Shown piece by piece: positions 26,883 to 36,231 of a stretch of 64,000 nucleotides of DNA. The notes beneath the pieces are model-generated. The model was not told where the DNA came from and searched no databases. It saw only the letters and a list, made by a program, of their open reading frames with translations. The translations under genes and the position numbers were made by a program. How positions within the stretch are numbered: position 1 is the stretch's first letter; each line of letters opens with the position of its first letter. The stretch lies in NCBI GenBank assembly GCA_030247575.1, contig JAOTRV010000026.1:1-64000 (forward strand), given 5' to 3'. Source of the stretch: Sulfuritalea sp. (GTDB lineage Bacteria; Pseudomonadota; Gammaproteobacteria; Burkholderiales; Rhodocyclaceae).

Positions 26883-27785
26883 ATGATCTCGCGCAAATAC
26901 CTCTATCTGATCGCCCTGGCGCGCGAAAAGCATTTCGGTCGCGCGGCGGCGGCCTGCCATGTTTCGCCCTCGACACTTTCGGCGGCGATCCGCGATCTGG
27001 AAACCGAACTCGGCGTCGCCGTGGTCGAACGCGGCAAGCAGTTCGCCGGCCTGACGCCCGAGGGACGCAGCGTGGTCGAGTACGCCCAGCGCATGGCGGC
27101 CAGCGCCGAGGGGCTGAAGCAGGAGCTGGCATCGCTGCGCGACGGGCTCACGGGGCGCTTGCGCCTGGGCGTGATACCGACCGCCCTTACCGTCGTTGCC
27201 TCGCTTACCGCGTCGTTTGCCCGGCGCCATTCGCTGGTCACAGCGGAGGTACTCTCGCTTGCGACCGACGAGATCCTGGCCCGTTTGCGCCGCTTTGAAC
27301 TTGACGCCGGAATCGTCTATGTGGAATCGGCGCAGGCCGCCGGTTTCAGCGTTGTTCCCGTCTGGCGTGAGCGGCATGTGCTGCTGACGGGTGTCGACGG
27401 TCGTTTTGCCGGTCGCGAGACCGTGAGCTGGGCCGAGGCGGCGAGCGTTCCGCTGTGCCTGCTGACGCCCGACATGCAGAACCGCAAGACCATCGATGCG
27501 GTGTTCGCAAAAGTCGGCGCTGGCGTTACGCCGGTGCTCGAAACCAATTCGATCATCAGCATCCTCGCCCATGTGGGTTCGGGCCACTGGTCTTCCATCG
27601 TGCCGCGCAGCGTACTCGATCAGGTCGGTACCCCGCCGCGCGTGATCGCCATCGAACTGGTCGAGCCTTCGGTCGACTGGGCCACCGGCCTCGTCACCCT
27701 GGCGCGCGAGCCGCAAGCGCCGATGGTGGCCGCGCTGATAGCCGAGGCCAAAGCCCTGGCGGAGTCGTTCGAGAAATCCGCATAG
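26883..27785 (+). CDS. LysR family regulator of formate dehydrogenase
   Basis: A 300-aa LysR-type regulator. The N-terminal winged helix (about 1-60) has the usual pattern HFGRAAAACHVSPSTLSAAI, and the effector domain (about 90-290) follows. It is encoded 52 bp upstream of, and in the same direction as, the fds formate dehydrogenase genes, the arrangement commonly seen for fds operon regulators. The inducer is likely formate or a molybdate/redox signal, which is inference. Confidence 0.85.
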   Translation: MISRKYLYLIALAREKHFGRAAAACHVSPSTLSAAIRDLETELGVAVVERGKQFAGLTPEGRSVVEYAQRMAASAEGLKQELASLRDGLTGRLRLGVIPTALTVVASLTASFARRHSLVTAEVLSLATDEILARLRRFELDAGIVYVESAQAAGFSVVPVWRERHVLLTGVDGRFAGRETVSWAEAASVPLCLLTPDMQNRKTIDAVFAKVGAGVTPVLETNSIISILAHVGSGHWSSIVPRSVLDQVGTPPRVIAIELVEPSVDWATGLVTLAREPQAPMVAALIAEAKALAESFEKSA

Positions 27786-27837
27786 GCCTTCGGATTTTCC
27801 CGCTTCCCCTTTTGCGGCAACGGGGTTACAAAGCAGC

Positions 27838-28281
27838 ATGGAAAACCTTGGCACCGTCTTGCGCATTGTCGCCACGAAGCGAACCCTGCCTGGCGCGCTC
27901 CTGCCGATCCTGCACGAGATCCAGGAGGCACTCGGCCACATCCCGCCCGAGTCGGTGCCGCTGATCGCGAAGGAACTCAATCTGTCTCGCGCCGAGGTGC
28001 ATGGCGTGATCAGTTACTACCATCACTTCCGCCAGACGCCGCCCGGCCGCCATATAGTTCGTGTCTGCTGCGCCGAGGCCTGCCAGGCGGTGGGCGGCGA
28101 GGCGCTGGCGGAGCACGCCAGGGCGCGACTGGAGGGTAGCGACCTGAGCCTGGAGCCGGTGTATTGTCTTGGCCTGTGCGCCATCGGCCCGGCGTTGCAG
28201 ATCGACGAGACGACACTGCACGCCAAGGTCACGCCGAAAAAGTTCGACGCGTTGATCGATGCCTTGGAGGCGGACCAATGA
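27838..28281 (+). CDS. fdsG: NAD-dependent formate dehydrogenase gamma subunit
   Basis: A 147-aa NuoE-like subunit with a thioredoxin-like 2Fe-2S domain. The four cluster cysteines are visible in CCAEAC and CLGLC. It passes electrons between the FMN subunit and the rest of the soluble Fds complex. First gene of the fdsGBA-fdhD-fdsD operon; its stop overlaps the next start (ATGA). Confidence 0.93.
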   Translation: MENLGTVLRIVATKRTLPGALLPILHEIQEALGHIPPESVPLIAKELNLSRAEVHGVISYYHHFRQTPPGRHIVRVCCAEACQAVGGEALAEHARARLEGSDLSLEPVYCLGLCAIGPALQIDETTLHAKVTPKKFDALIDALEADQ

Positions 28282-29771
28282 GTGTCACGGTCTATGTTCC
28301 CGGCGATGCCGCCGCGCTGGCTCTCGGCGCCGACTCCGTCGCCGCGGTCATCGCCGCCGAAGCGGCAAAGCACGGAATCGACATCCGGCTCGTGCGCAAC
28401 GGTTCGCGCGGCATGTTCTGGCTCGAACCCCTGGTCGAAGTGTCCACCCCGCAGGGCCGCATCGCCTACGGCCCCGTGGCTGCCTCCGACGTGCGCAGCC
28501 TGTTTGCCGCCGGTTTCCTGAGTGGTGGCGCCCACCCGCTGCATCTGGGCGTTACCGACGCGCTGCCCTGGCTCAAGCGCCAGCAACGCCTCGCCTGCCG
28601 GCGCATCGGCGTGGTCGATCCGCGCTCGCTGGACGACTACCTGGCCCAGGGCGGTGGCGAGGGGCTGCGTTGCGCACGTGCCATGGGGCCCGTTGAGATT
28701 GTCCGTGCCGTAACCGATTCCGGGCTGCGCGGTCGCGGTGGCGCGGCCTTTCCGACCGGCATCAAGTGGCGGACCGTGCTCGATACGCCGGCGACACGGA
28801 AGTACATCGTCTGCAACGCCGACGAGGGCGATTCCGGTACCTTCTCCGACCGGTTGCTGATGGAGGGCGACCCGTTTCAATTGCTCGAAGGCATGGCCAT
28901 CGCGGGACTCGCAGTAGGCGCCACCACGGGCTACATCTACGTCCGCTCCGAATATCCGCATGCCATCGCCGCATTGAATGCGGCACTCGATGGCGCACGG
29001 GACTGGCTCGGCGATTTCAGGATCGAAGTGCGCAAGGGCGCCGGCTCCTACGTCTGTGGAGAAGAAACCGCGCTGCTCGAAAGCCTGGAGGGCCGGCGCG
29101 GCATCGTCCGCGCCAAGCCGCCGCTGCCGGCCATCCGCGGCCTTTTCGGGCAGCCGACGGTAATCAACAACGTCATCACCTTTGGAAGCGTGCCGGATAT
29201 CCTGGCGCGCGGCGCCGGGCACTACCAGGAGTTTGGCTGTGGCCGCTCGCGGGGCACGCTGCCGTTTCAGCTGGCCGGCAATATCAAGTATGGCGGACTG
29301 GTCGAAGTGCCCTTCGGCCTCACCTTGCGTCAGCTGCTTTACGACTTCGGCGGTGGCTCGCGCTCGGGCCGGCCGCTGCGTGCGGTGCAGGTCGGCGGAC
29401 CATTGGGTGCTTACCTGCCGCAAGCGCAGTTCGACACCGTGCTGGACTACGAAGCCTTTGCCGCCATCGGCGCCGGACTCGGGCACGGCGGCATCGTTGC
29501 CTTCGACGACACGGTGAACATGTCGAAGCAGGCGCGCTACGCGATGAAGTTTTGCGCCATCGAATCCTGCGGCAAGTGCACGCCGTGCCGTATCGGCTCG
29601 ACGCGCGGCGTCGAGGTCATCGATCGCATCCGCGGCGGACAGGCGGAACAGGTCGAACTTCTACGCGACCTCTGCGACACCATGGCTCACGGCTCGCTGT
29701 GCGCCATGGGCAGCATGACGCCAATTCCGGTGTTGTCGGCACTTGATCACTTTTCCGAGGATTTCGCATGA
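28278..29771 (+). CDS. fdsB: NAD-dependent formate dehydrogenase beta subunit
   Basis: A 497-aa NuoF-like subunit which binds FMN and NAD and reduces NAD+. It has an N-terminal thioredoxin-like part (about 1-120), the NADH/FMN region with GRGGAAFPTG near 153, and a 4Fe-4S site in ESCGKCTPCRIG near 430. ATG at 28278 overlaps the fdsG stop; a longer in-frame start lies inside fdsG and is not supported. The stop overlaps fdsA by 4 bp. Confidence 0.93.
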   Translation: MSVTVYVPGDAAALALGADSVAAVIAAEAAKHGIDIRLVRNGSRGMFWLEPLVEVSTPQGRIAYGPVAASDVRSLFAAGFLSGGAHPLHLGVTDALPWLKRQQRLACRRIGVVDPRSLDDYLAQGGGEGLRCARAMGPVEIVRAVTDSGLRGRGGAAFPTGIKWRTVLDTPATRKYIVCNADEGDSGTFSDRLLMEGDPFQLLEGMAIAGLAVGATTGYIYVRSEYPHAIAALNAALDGARDWLGDFRIEVRKGAGSYVCGEETALLESLEGRRGIVRAKPPLPAIRGLFGQPTVINNVITFGSVPDILARGAGHYQEFGCGRSRGTLPFQLAGNIKYGGLVEVPFGLTLRQLLYDFGGGSRSGRPLRAVQVGGPLGAYLPQAQFDTVLDYEAFAAIGAGLGHGGIVAFDDTVNMSKQARYAMKFCAIESCGKCTPCRIGSTRGVEVIDRIRGGQAEQVELLRDLCDTMAHGSLCAMGSMTPIPVLSALDHFSEDFA

Positions 29772-32554
29772 ACGCGTGCGGTGAAATCGACTTTGGCACG
29801 CCGGCATCTGCCACGACAACGCTCGTCACTCTGGACATCGATGGCCACGCGGTCACCGTGCCGGCCGGGACCTCGCTGATTCGCGCCGCCGCCGAGGCCG
29901 GCGTGATGATCCCGAAGCTGTGCGCCACCGATTCCCTCAAGCCTTTCGGCTCCTGCCGCCTGTGCCTGGTCGAGATCGAAGGCCGACGCGGCTTCCCGGC
30001 CTCGTGCACCACGCCCGCCGAAGCCGGCATGAAGGTGCGCACCCAATCCGCGCAGCTGGCGAAGCTGCGCCGCAACGTGATGGAGTTGTATATCTCCGAT
30101 CACCCGCTGAACTGCCTGACCTGCTCCGCCAACGGCAACTGCGAACTGCAGACCATGGCCGGCGTGGTCGGGCTGCGCGAAGTGCGCTATGGCGCGGGAG
30201 ACGCAAGTCCCGGCGAGAACCACTTCACCGATGTCGTCAGGGACGAATCGAATCCCTACTTCAGCTTCGATCCAGGCAAGTGCATCGTCTGCAACCGCTG
30301 CGTGCGCGCCTGCGAGGAACAGCAGGGGACCTTCGCCCTGACCATCAGCGGTCGAGGTTTCGACTCGCGCGTGACGGCGGGGCAGGACGAGAGCTTCATG
30401 GACTCCGAGTGTGTCTCCTGTGGCGCCTGCGTCAATGCTTGCCCGACGGCGACGCTGATGGAAAAGTCCGTCATCGAAAAAGGCCAGGCCGAACACAGCG
30501 TGACCACCACCTGCGCCTATTGCGGCGTTGGTTGCGGCTTCCGCGCCGAAATGCAGGGCAGTGAAGTGGTGCGCATGGTGCCGTGGAAGGACGGCCGCGC
30601 CAACGAGGGCCACGCCTGCGTCAAGGGCCGTTTCGCCTGGGGTTACGCGACTCACCCGGACCGTGTCACCAAGCCGATGGTTCGCGCGAAGATCAGCGAT
30701 CCATGGCGCGAGGTGTCGTGGGATGAGGCGCTCGCTCATGCCGCCTCCGAATTCCGTCGCATCCAGAACAAGGCGGGGCGCAATTCCGTTGGCGCCATCG
30801 TTTCCAGCCGTTGCACCAACGAAGAGGACTACCTGGTGCAGAAGCTGGTGCGCACGGCATTCGGCAATAACAATGTCGACACCTGCGCTCGCGTCTGCCA
30901 TTCACCGACCGGCTATGGCCTCAAGCAGACGCTCGGCGAATCGGCAGGCACGCAGACCTTCAAGTCGGTGGAGAAGGCTGACGTGATAGTCGTGATCGGC
31001 GCCAATCCCAGCGACGGCCACCCGGTGTTCGCCTCGCGCCTCAAGCGTCGCGTGCGCGAGGGTGCGCAACTGATCGTGATCGATCCTCGGGAGATCGATC
31101 TGGTGAATTCGCCGCACATCAAGGCCGCGCATCACCTGAAGCTGAGGCCGGGTACCAACGTCGCCGTGCTGTCCGCCATGGCGCATGTGATCGTCACCGA
31201 GGGCTTGCTCGATGAGCAGTTCGTGGCGGAACGCTGTGAAACAAAGGCCTTTGCCGACTGGCGCGAGTTCGTCGCCCGACCGGCCAATTCGCCCGAGGCC
31301 CTGGAGGTCGCCAGCGGTGTACCGGCCGCCGAAGTGCGGGGCGCGGCGCGGCTGTATGCCAGGGCTGCGAACGGCGCGATCTATTACGGCCTCGGCGTCA
31401 CCGAGCACTCGCAGGGCTCGACCGCCGTGATCGCCATCGCCAACCTCGCCATGGCCACCGGCAATATCGGCCGCGAGGGCGTCGGCGTCAATCCGCTGCG
31501 CGGACAGAACAACGTGCAGGGTTCCTGCGACATGGGCAGCTTCCCGCACGAATTGCCCGGCTATCGCCATGTGTCCGACACCGTTACCCGCGAGATGTTC
31601 GAGAACGACTGGGGTGTGAAAATCCAGCCCGAGCCGGGCCTGCGCATTCCCAACATGCTCGATGCCGCACTCGATGGCTCCTTCCTCGGCCTCTACTGCC
31701 AGGGCGAGGACCCGGCGCAGTCCGATCCCAATACGCAGCACGTTACGGCCGCGCTCTCGGCCATGGAATGCGTGGTGGTGCAGGACCTGTTCCTCAACGA
31801 GACGGCGAAGTACGCTCATGTCTTTCTGCCCGGCTCGTCCTTTCTCGAAAAGGATGGCACCTTCACCAACGCCGAACGGCGCATCTCGCGCGTGCGCCGC
31901 GTCATGGCGCCGCTGGCCGGCATGGCCGACTGGGAAGTGACGTGTGCGCTGGCCAAGGCGCTGGGCTACGAGATGCACTACGAGCACCCGAGCCAGATCA
32001 TGGACGAGATCGCGCGCCTGACGCCGACCTTTGCCGGGGTCGGCTACGACAAGCTGGAACGCGCCGGCAGCCTGCAATGGCCCTGCAACGACGCGGCGCC
32101 CGAGGGCACGCCGACCATGCATGTCGACGAATTTGTGCGCGGCAAAGGACGCTTCCTGATCACCCAATACGTGCCGACCGACGAAAAGGTCACGCGCCGC
32201 TTTCCGCTGCTGCTGACCACCGGTCGCGTGCTCTCGCAGTACAACGTCGGCGCGCAGACGCGCCGTACCGCCAACACCGACTTCTACGGGGCCGACCTGC
32301 TGGAGATCCATCCCCACGACGCCGAGGAGCGCGGCATCCGCGACGGCGATCGTGTCGGCGTCGAGTCGCGCGCCGGGCGCACCGTGCTGCCGGCGACGCT
32401 TACCGAGCGGGTGCAGCCGGGCGTGGTCTACACCACCTTCCATTTTCCCGAGTCGGGCGCCAACGTGATCACCACCGACCACTCCGACTGGGCCACCAAC
32501 TGTCCCGAGTACAAGGTCACCGCGGTGCAGGTCTCGCGGCTCGTCGGCGCATGA
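29768..32554 (+). CDS. fdsA: NAD-dependent formate dehydrogenase alpha (molybdenum) subunit
   Basis: A 928-aa catalytic subunit that oxidises formate to CO2 at a bis-MGD molybdenum centre. In order: 2Fe-2S ferredoxin domain (C52, C63, C66, C80), a His/Cys 4Fe-4S site (H112, C116, C119, C125), two ferredoxin-type clusters (C172-C182 and C215-C225), the 4Fe-4S of the Mo domain (C249, C252, C256, C284) and the Mo ligand C377 with catalytic H378 in ARVCHSP. The ligand is Cys, not selenocysteine. A molybdopterin dinucleotide domain ends the protein. Confidence 0.95.
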   Translation: MNACGEIDFGTPASATTTLVTLDIDGHAVTVPAGTSLIRAAAEAGVMIPKLCATDSLKPFGSCRLCLVEIEGRRGFPASCTTPAEAGMKVRTQSAQLAKLRRNVMELYISDHPLNCLTCSANGNCELQTMAGVVGLREVRYGAGDASPGENHFTDVVRDESNPYFSFDPGKCIVCNRCVRACEEQQGTFALTISGRGFDSRVTAGQDESFMDSECVSCGACVNACPTATLMEKSVIEKGQAEHSVTTTCAYCGVGCGFRAEMQGSEVVRMVPWKDGRANEGHACVKGRFAWGYATHPDRVTKPMVRAKISDPWREVSWDEALAHAASEFRRIQNKAGRNSVGAIVSSRCTNEEDYLVQKLVRTAFGNNNVDTCARVCHSPTGYGLKQTLGESAGTQTFKSVEKADVIVVIGANPSDGHPVFASRLKRRVREGAQLIVIDPREIDLVNSPHIKAAHHLKLRPGTNVAVLSAMAHVIVTEGLLDEQFVAERCETKAFADWREFVARPANSPEALEVASGVPAAEVRGAARLYARAANGAIYYGLGVTEHSQGSTAVIAIANLAMATGNIGREGVGVNPLRGQNNVQGSCDMGSFPHELPGYRHVSDTVTREMFENDWGVKIQPEPGLRIPNMLDAALDGSFLGLYCQGEDPAQSDPNTQHVTAALSAMECVVVQDLFLNETAKYAHVFLPGSSFLEKDGTFTNAERRISRVRRVMAPLAGMADWEVTCALAKALGYEMHYEHPSQIMDEIARLTPTFAGVGYDKLERAGSLQWPCNDAAPEGTPTMHVDEFVRGKGRFLITQYVPTDEKVTRRFPLLLTTGRVLSQYNVGAQTRRTANTDFYGADLLEIHPHDAEERGIRDGDRVGVESRAGRTVLPATLTERVQPGVVYTTFHFPESGANVITTDHSDWATNCPEYKVTAVQVSRLVGA

Positions 32555-33342
32555 AGCCAATCGCCAGGCAGGCGGTATGGCGGGAAGGAGCAAGCCACCC
32601 CGACGACCTGGCCGAGGAGACGCCGGTCGCCTTCGAGTACAACGGCATCAGCCACGCCGTGATGCTGGCGACCCCCGCCGACCTTGAGGATTTTGCTGTC
32701 GGCTTCAGTTTGTCGGAAGGCATCGTCGCGCGTCGGCAGGACATCTTCGATATCGGCATGGTCGAGGCGGATGCCGGCATCACCTTGCAACTCGAAATCG
32801 CCAGTGAGGACTTCGTCCGCCTCAAGGAGCACCGCCGCAGCCTGGCCGGACGTACCGGCTGCGGGCTGTGCGGAGCCGAGAGCCTGGGTCAGGTAATGCG
32901 CGACATGGCGCCGCTGCCGCGAGGGGCGCCGTTTCCATTGGATGCGCTCTACGCAGGCATGCGCCGGCTGCCCGCACTGCAAGTCCTGCAACAGGCGACC
33001 GGCGCCACCCACGCTGCCTGCCGCGTCCACCGCGACGGCATGATCAGCTATGTCCGCGAGGACGTCGGCCGCCACAACGCGCTGGACAAGACCCTCGGCG
33101 CGCTGGCGCGGGGCGGCGTCGCGGTGGGCGACAGCGCGCTGGTCATCACCAGCCGTGCCAGCTTCGAGATGGTGCAGAAGGCTGCCGCGCTGGGTGTCGG
33201 CACCCTCGCCGCTGTTTCGGCGCCGACGGCCCGTGCGGTGCGTTTGGCGGAAAGCCTAAACGTCACCCTGATCGGATTCCTGCGCCAGGAGACCTGTGTG
33301 ATCTATAGCGGAAGCAAGACCATGCTGGAACAAAGCGCATGA
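32551..33342 (+). CDS. fdhD: Formate dehydrogenase sulfurtransferase accessory protein
   Basis: A 263-aa FdhD protein which moves sulfur from a cysteine desulfurase to the molybdenum cofactor and is required for active formate dehydrogenase. The conserved Cys pair is in TGCGLCG near 107-111. ATG at 32551 overlaps the fdsA stop (ATGA) and is the start used; upstream in-frame codons lie within fdsA. It is followed by fdsD with another 4-bp overlap. Confidence 0.93.
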   Translation: MKPIARQAVWREGASHPDDLAEETPVAFEYNGISHAVMLATPADLEDFAVGFSLSEGIVARRQDIFDIGMVEADAGITLQLEIASEDFVRLKEHRRSLAGRTGCGLCGAESLGQVMRDMAPLPRGAPFPLDALYAGMRRLPALQVLQQATGATHAACRVHRDGMISYVREDVGRHNALDKTLGALARGGVAVGDSALVITSRASFEMVQKAAALGVGTLAAVSAPTARAVRLAESLNVTLIGFLRQETCVIYSGSKTMLEQSA

Positions 33343-33566
33343 ACCCCGATACCCTGATCAGGATGGCCAATCAGATCGGCGCCTTTTTCGAGGCCATGCC
33401 GGATCGCGAACAGGCGGTTCAGGACATCGCCAACCACCTGCGGCGCACCTGGGATCCGCGCATGCGAACACAGCTTATGGCTACGCTGGGCGGGACGAAG
33501 GAAGTGAATCTCAAGCCGCTGGTGCGCGAAGCGGTGCTCGCGTTGCGTCAAGCGGAGGCAGCCTGA
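33339..33566 (+). CDS. fdsD: NAD-dependent formate dehydrogenase delta subunit
   Basis: A 75-aa small subunit, the last gene of the fds operon. It matches FdsD in size and in the features MANQIGAFFEAMP near the start and RTWDPRM in the middle. FdsD helps assembly of the complex. The last 19 bp overlap the convergent methyltransferase gene. Confidence 0.88.
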   Translation: MNPDTLIRMANQIGAFFEAMPDREQAVQDIANHLRRTWDPRMRTQLMATLGGTKEVNLKPLVREAVLALRQAEAA

Positions 33567-34177
33567 CGAGACGTTCCTCGTTTCCAAACCAGACATCGAT
33601 TGTTGGACGGCATGGCGCGGTCTTCGATCAATGTCAGACCAGCCGTTACGGCCAGAGCATCGACGGCTTCAAAATCGCGTATGCCCTGGTGCATGCCGCT
33701 TTGCTTCAGCCAGGCGTCAAACGCGGCATTGCTCTCACTGGTGAAGCGGCCGCCGTAATTGAAGGGACCGTAGGCGATGAGCATCGCGTCGCCGGTCATG
33801 ACGTCAGGCAGGCGAGCGAATACACGCTCGACCTCGGCCCAGCTCATGATGTGCAAGGTGTTGGCGCTGAAAATCGCGTCATAGCGTTGTGTCGGCCATG
33901 CCCCCATGACGTTGAGTTCGAGCGGTGTCGGCGTATTCGGCAAGGCCGTCTCGTCCAGCCACGCCCGGATGCCGGGCAGGTTCTCGCGTTGTTCAGAGGT
34001 TTGCCAGTTGAGATGGCTCAGCGCGGCAGCAAAGAAAATCGCGTGCTGACCGGTGCCGCTGCCGATCTCGAGCACATTGCGGCGATCCGCGAAATGGTCG
34101 CGCAGTACCCCGAGGATCGGTTCGCGGTTGCGCAGGCAAGAAGGTGCGTCTGGCTTTTCCATGGAGGGAACAGGCAT
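33548..34177 (-). CDS. DUF938 SAM-dependent methyltransferase-like protein
   Basis: About 209 aa from the ATG at 34177, which has a GAGAG site upstream. The SAM-binding motif is VLEIGSGTGQHAIFFA near 35-50, followed by the characteristic DUF938 pattern ANTLHIMSW. The methyl acceptor is unknown. It is convergent with fdsD and its 3' end overlaps it by 19 bp, so the two transcripts are complementary there. Confidence 0.85.
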   Translation of the reverse strand: MPVPSMEKPDAPSCLRNREPILGVLRDHFADRRNVLEIGSGTGQHAIFFAAALSHLNWQTSEQRENLPGIRAWLDETALPNTPTPLELNVMGAWPTQRYDAIFSANTLHIMSWAEVERVFARLPDVMTGDAMLIAYGPFNYGGRFTSESNAAFDAWLKQSGMHQGIRDFEAVDALAVTAGLTLIEDRAMPSNNRCLVWKRGTSRQAASA

Positions 34178-34225
34178 TTCTCTCAAAGACTTGTACTATT
34201 CAGCAAACTCGGCGACGTGGACAAT

Positions 34226-34243
34226 AAGGGTAATTACCTAGGC
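34226..34243. promoter_or_regulatory. Palindromic site A upstream of sensor kinase gene
   Basis: The sequence AAGGGTAATTACCTAGGC contains the perfect palindrome GGTAATTACC and lies about 80 bp before the kinase start. A closely related site is found at 42037-42056 upstream of adhC. It is a candidate binding site for the FixJ-type regulator encoded next to it. Confidence 0.5.
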
Positions 34244-34324
34244 TGTCGCAGGTTGTTCCTGATTGACCCGACAAAGCCCCTTGTTAGAGTTGCGTTGCAC
34301 AATGGACAAAGAGATGCGGGCACT

Positions 34325-35623
34325 ATGAACTCGGAAGGCGACATGCTTTTGCTCGCGCTGGTGGTCCTCGGTGGTTCGCTCGTGGCCGCCCTGACGCTGC
34401 TCGGAGTGCTGCTGCTGCGCCTGCGGGAAGCCGAGCGCAGGGTGAGCGAAAAGGAAACCACGCACGAGAGCGTGCTCGACCGCCTGCAGGAGAATGAATA
34501 CCGGCTGCGCACCATCATCGAATCCGAACCCGAGTGCGTGAAGCTTCAGGCGGAAGACGGCACCGTTCTCGAAATCAATCCGGCGGGCTTGCGACTGGTC
34601 GATGCCAATCAGGCTGCCGACATCGTGGGGCGGCAGATCTACTCGATTGTCGCGCCGGAGTGCATCGATTCCTATCGCGAGAACATGAGGCGCGTGTTTG
34701 CGGGCGAAGCCCTGGTCTACGAGTTCAAGGCGATCACGCTGAAGAACCGGATTGCCTGGATGGAAACCCATGCCGCGCCGCTGCGTGACGCACGCGGCAA
34801 TATCTATGCGTTGCTGGGAATTACGCGTGACATCACCGAGCACAAGCAGGCCGAGGAACAGGCGCGGCGGCATCAGACCGAATTGGCGCGCGTGGCGCGG
34901 CTATCCACCATGGGAGAAATGGCGACCGGGATCGCCCACGAACTCAACCAGCCGTTGTCGGCAATCGCCAACTTTTCCCGCGGCTGCATCCGCCGCCTGC
35001 GTTCCGGTGGCATGAGTCCGAACGAATTGATCGAACCTCTGGAGGAAGTTTGCGCGCAGGCTGAACGCGCCAGCGACATACTTCGTCATGTGCGCGACTT
35101 CGTGCGCAAGAGCGAATCGCAATTGAAGCCCATGGACGTCAATCAGATCGTGCGCGCCGTGATCAAATTCACCGAGCATGAGGCACGCCAACACCGCACG
35201 CTGGTGCGCCTGGAGCTCGACCCTCATCTGCCCAAGGTTCTGGCTGACGCGATCATGATCGAGCAGGTCGTCTGCAACCTGGTACGCAATGCCGTGGAGG
35301 CCATGGTGGAGGCGAACTCGCCGCGGCGCGAGGTGGTGATTCACACTCGCCGCTTCGCTGCGCAGGCGGTGGAGGTCGAGATCGCCGACACCGGCCCCGG
35401 CATCGACGCTGCCGTGATCGATCAGGTTTTCGACCAGTTCTTCACCACCAAGCGCGAGGGGGTGGGGATGGGGCTGGCGATCAGTCAATCGATCATCGAA
35501 GCCCATGGCGGGCGGGTGCGGGCGGAATCGGGTCGGGATGGGGGCGCCATCCTGCGCTTTACCTTGCAACTCAGCGAACAGCAGGCGCACAAGCGTGAAC
35601 GAGCCGACAGTCTTCATAGTTGA
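34325..35623 (+). CDS. PAS-domain sensor histidine kinase (FixL/TodS-like)
   Basis: A 432-aa kinase with one N-terminal membrane helix (about 7-32), a short coiled region, a PAS domain with PAC segment (about 58-172), HisKA with the phosphorylated H205 in IAHELNQP, and an HATPase domain with ADTGPGI and the lid GVGMGLAIS. There is no visible periplasmic domain, so the signal is probably sensed in the cytoplasm by the PAS domain (heme, flavin or a small ligand cannot be told). It overlaps the regulator gene by 29 bp and forms a pair with it. Confidence 0.9.
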   Translation: MNSEGDMLLLALVVLGGSLVAALTLLGVLLLRLREAERRVSEKETTHESVLDRLQENEYRLRTIIESEPECVKLQAEDGTVLEINPAGLRLVDANQAADIVGRQIYSIVAPECIDSYRENMRRVFAGEALVYEFKAITLKNRIAWMETHAAPLRDARGNIYALLGITRDITEHKQAEEQARRHQTELARVARLSTMGEMATGIAHELNQPLSAIANFSRGCIRRLRSGGMSPNELIEPLEEVCAQAERASDILRHVRDFVRKSESQLKPMDVNQIVRAVIKFTEHEARQHRTLVRLELDPHLPKVLADAIMIEQVVCNLVRNAVEAMVEANSPRREVVIHTRRFAAQAVEVEIADTGPGIDAAVIDQVFDQFFTTKREGVGMGLAISQSIIEAHGGRVRAESGRDGGAILRFTLQLSEQQAHKRERADSLHS

Positions 35624-36212
35624 CGACGATCTGGCGGTCGCCCGCAGCCTGCACTGGCTGATCGATACCGTCCGGCTGCGAGTCGAGACCTTCTCCTCGG
35701 CCCAGGCGTTTCTCGACGGCTTCGACGCGTCGAAGCCGGGTTGCCTGGTCCTCGACGTGCGCATGCCGGGCATGAGCGGCCTGGACTTGCAGGAACGTCT
35801 GGCCGCTCAACGCATCAACATCCCGATCATCTTCATCACCGGTCACGGTGACGTGCAGATGGCGGTGCGGGCGGTCCAGGCCGGCGCCTTCGATTTCGTC
35901 GAGAAGCCCTTCAACGATCAGGATCTGCTCGACCGCATCCAGAAGGCCATCGCGTTCAATTCCGGGGAGCGCGACAAGGAAGCGCAGCGCGCCCAGTTGC
36001 GCGCGCTGTTTGCCGGCCTGACGCCGCGCGAGCGCGAGGTGCTGGATATGGTGGTCGAAGGCATGTCCAACAAGGCCGTGGCCAACGCGCTCGGCCTCAG
36101 CGCGAAGACCGTGGAAGTTCATCGCGCCAAGGTCATGGAGAAAATGCGCGCCCGCTCCGTGTCCGATCTGGTGAAAATGGCGATGCAGCGGGACGCTTGG
36201 TCGAAGCTTTGA
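35595..36212 (+). CDS. FixJ/NarL-type response regulator
   Basis: About 205 aa from the GTG at 35595, inside the 3' end of the kinase gene. Receiver domain with D10/D11/D12, phosphoacceptor D54 and K104-type lysine in VEKPF; C-terminal LuxR-type helix-turn-helix (LTPREREVLDMVVEG through AKTVEVHRAKVMEKM). Such FixJ-like regulators bind palindromes near promoters; the two related sites in this window (34226-34243 and 42037-42056) are candidates. Likely regulon: this pair, formaldehyde oxidation and perhaps the CuA heme-copper enzyme. Confidence 0.9.
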   Translation: MNEPTVFIVDDDLAVARSLHWLIDTVRLRVETFSSAQAFLDGFDASKPGCLVLDVRMPGMSGLDLQERLAAQRINIPIIFITGHGDVQMAVRAVQAGAFDFVEKPFNDQDLLDRIQKAIAFNSGERDKEAQRAQLRALFAGLTPREREVLDMVVEGMSNKAVANALGLSAKTVEVHRAKVMEKMRARSVSDLVKMAMQRDAWSKL

Positions 36213-36231
36213 GCCGGGCGCCGATTTCGCT

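Noticed and set aside
30860-30910. Selenocysteine formate dehydrogenase
   Set aside because: The molybdenum ligand codon is an ordinary Cys (C377) and no in-frame TGA is present.
30902-32593. Long open frame antisense to fdsA
   Set aside because: Mirror frame of the molybdenum subunit; composition (His, Arg and Gly rich) is typical of a shadow.
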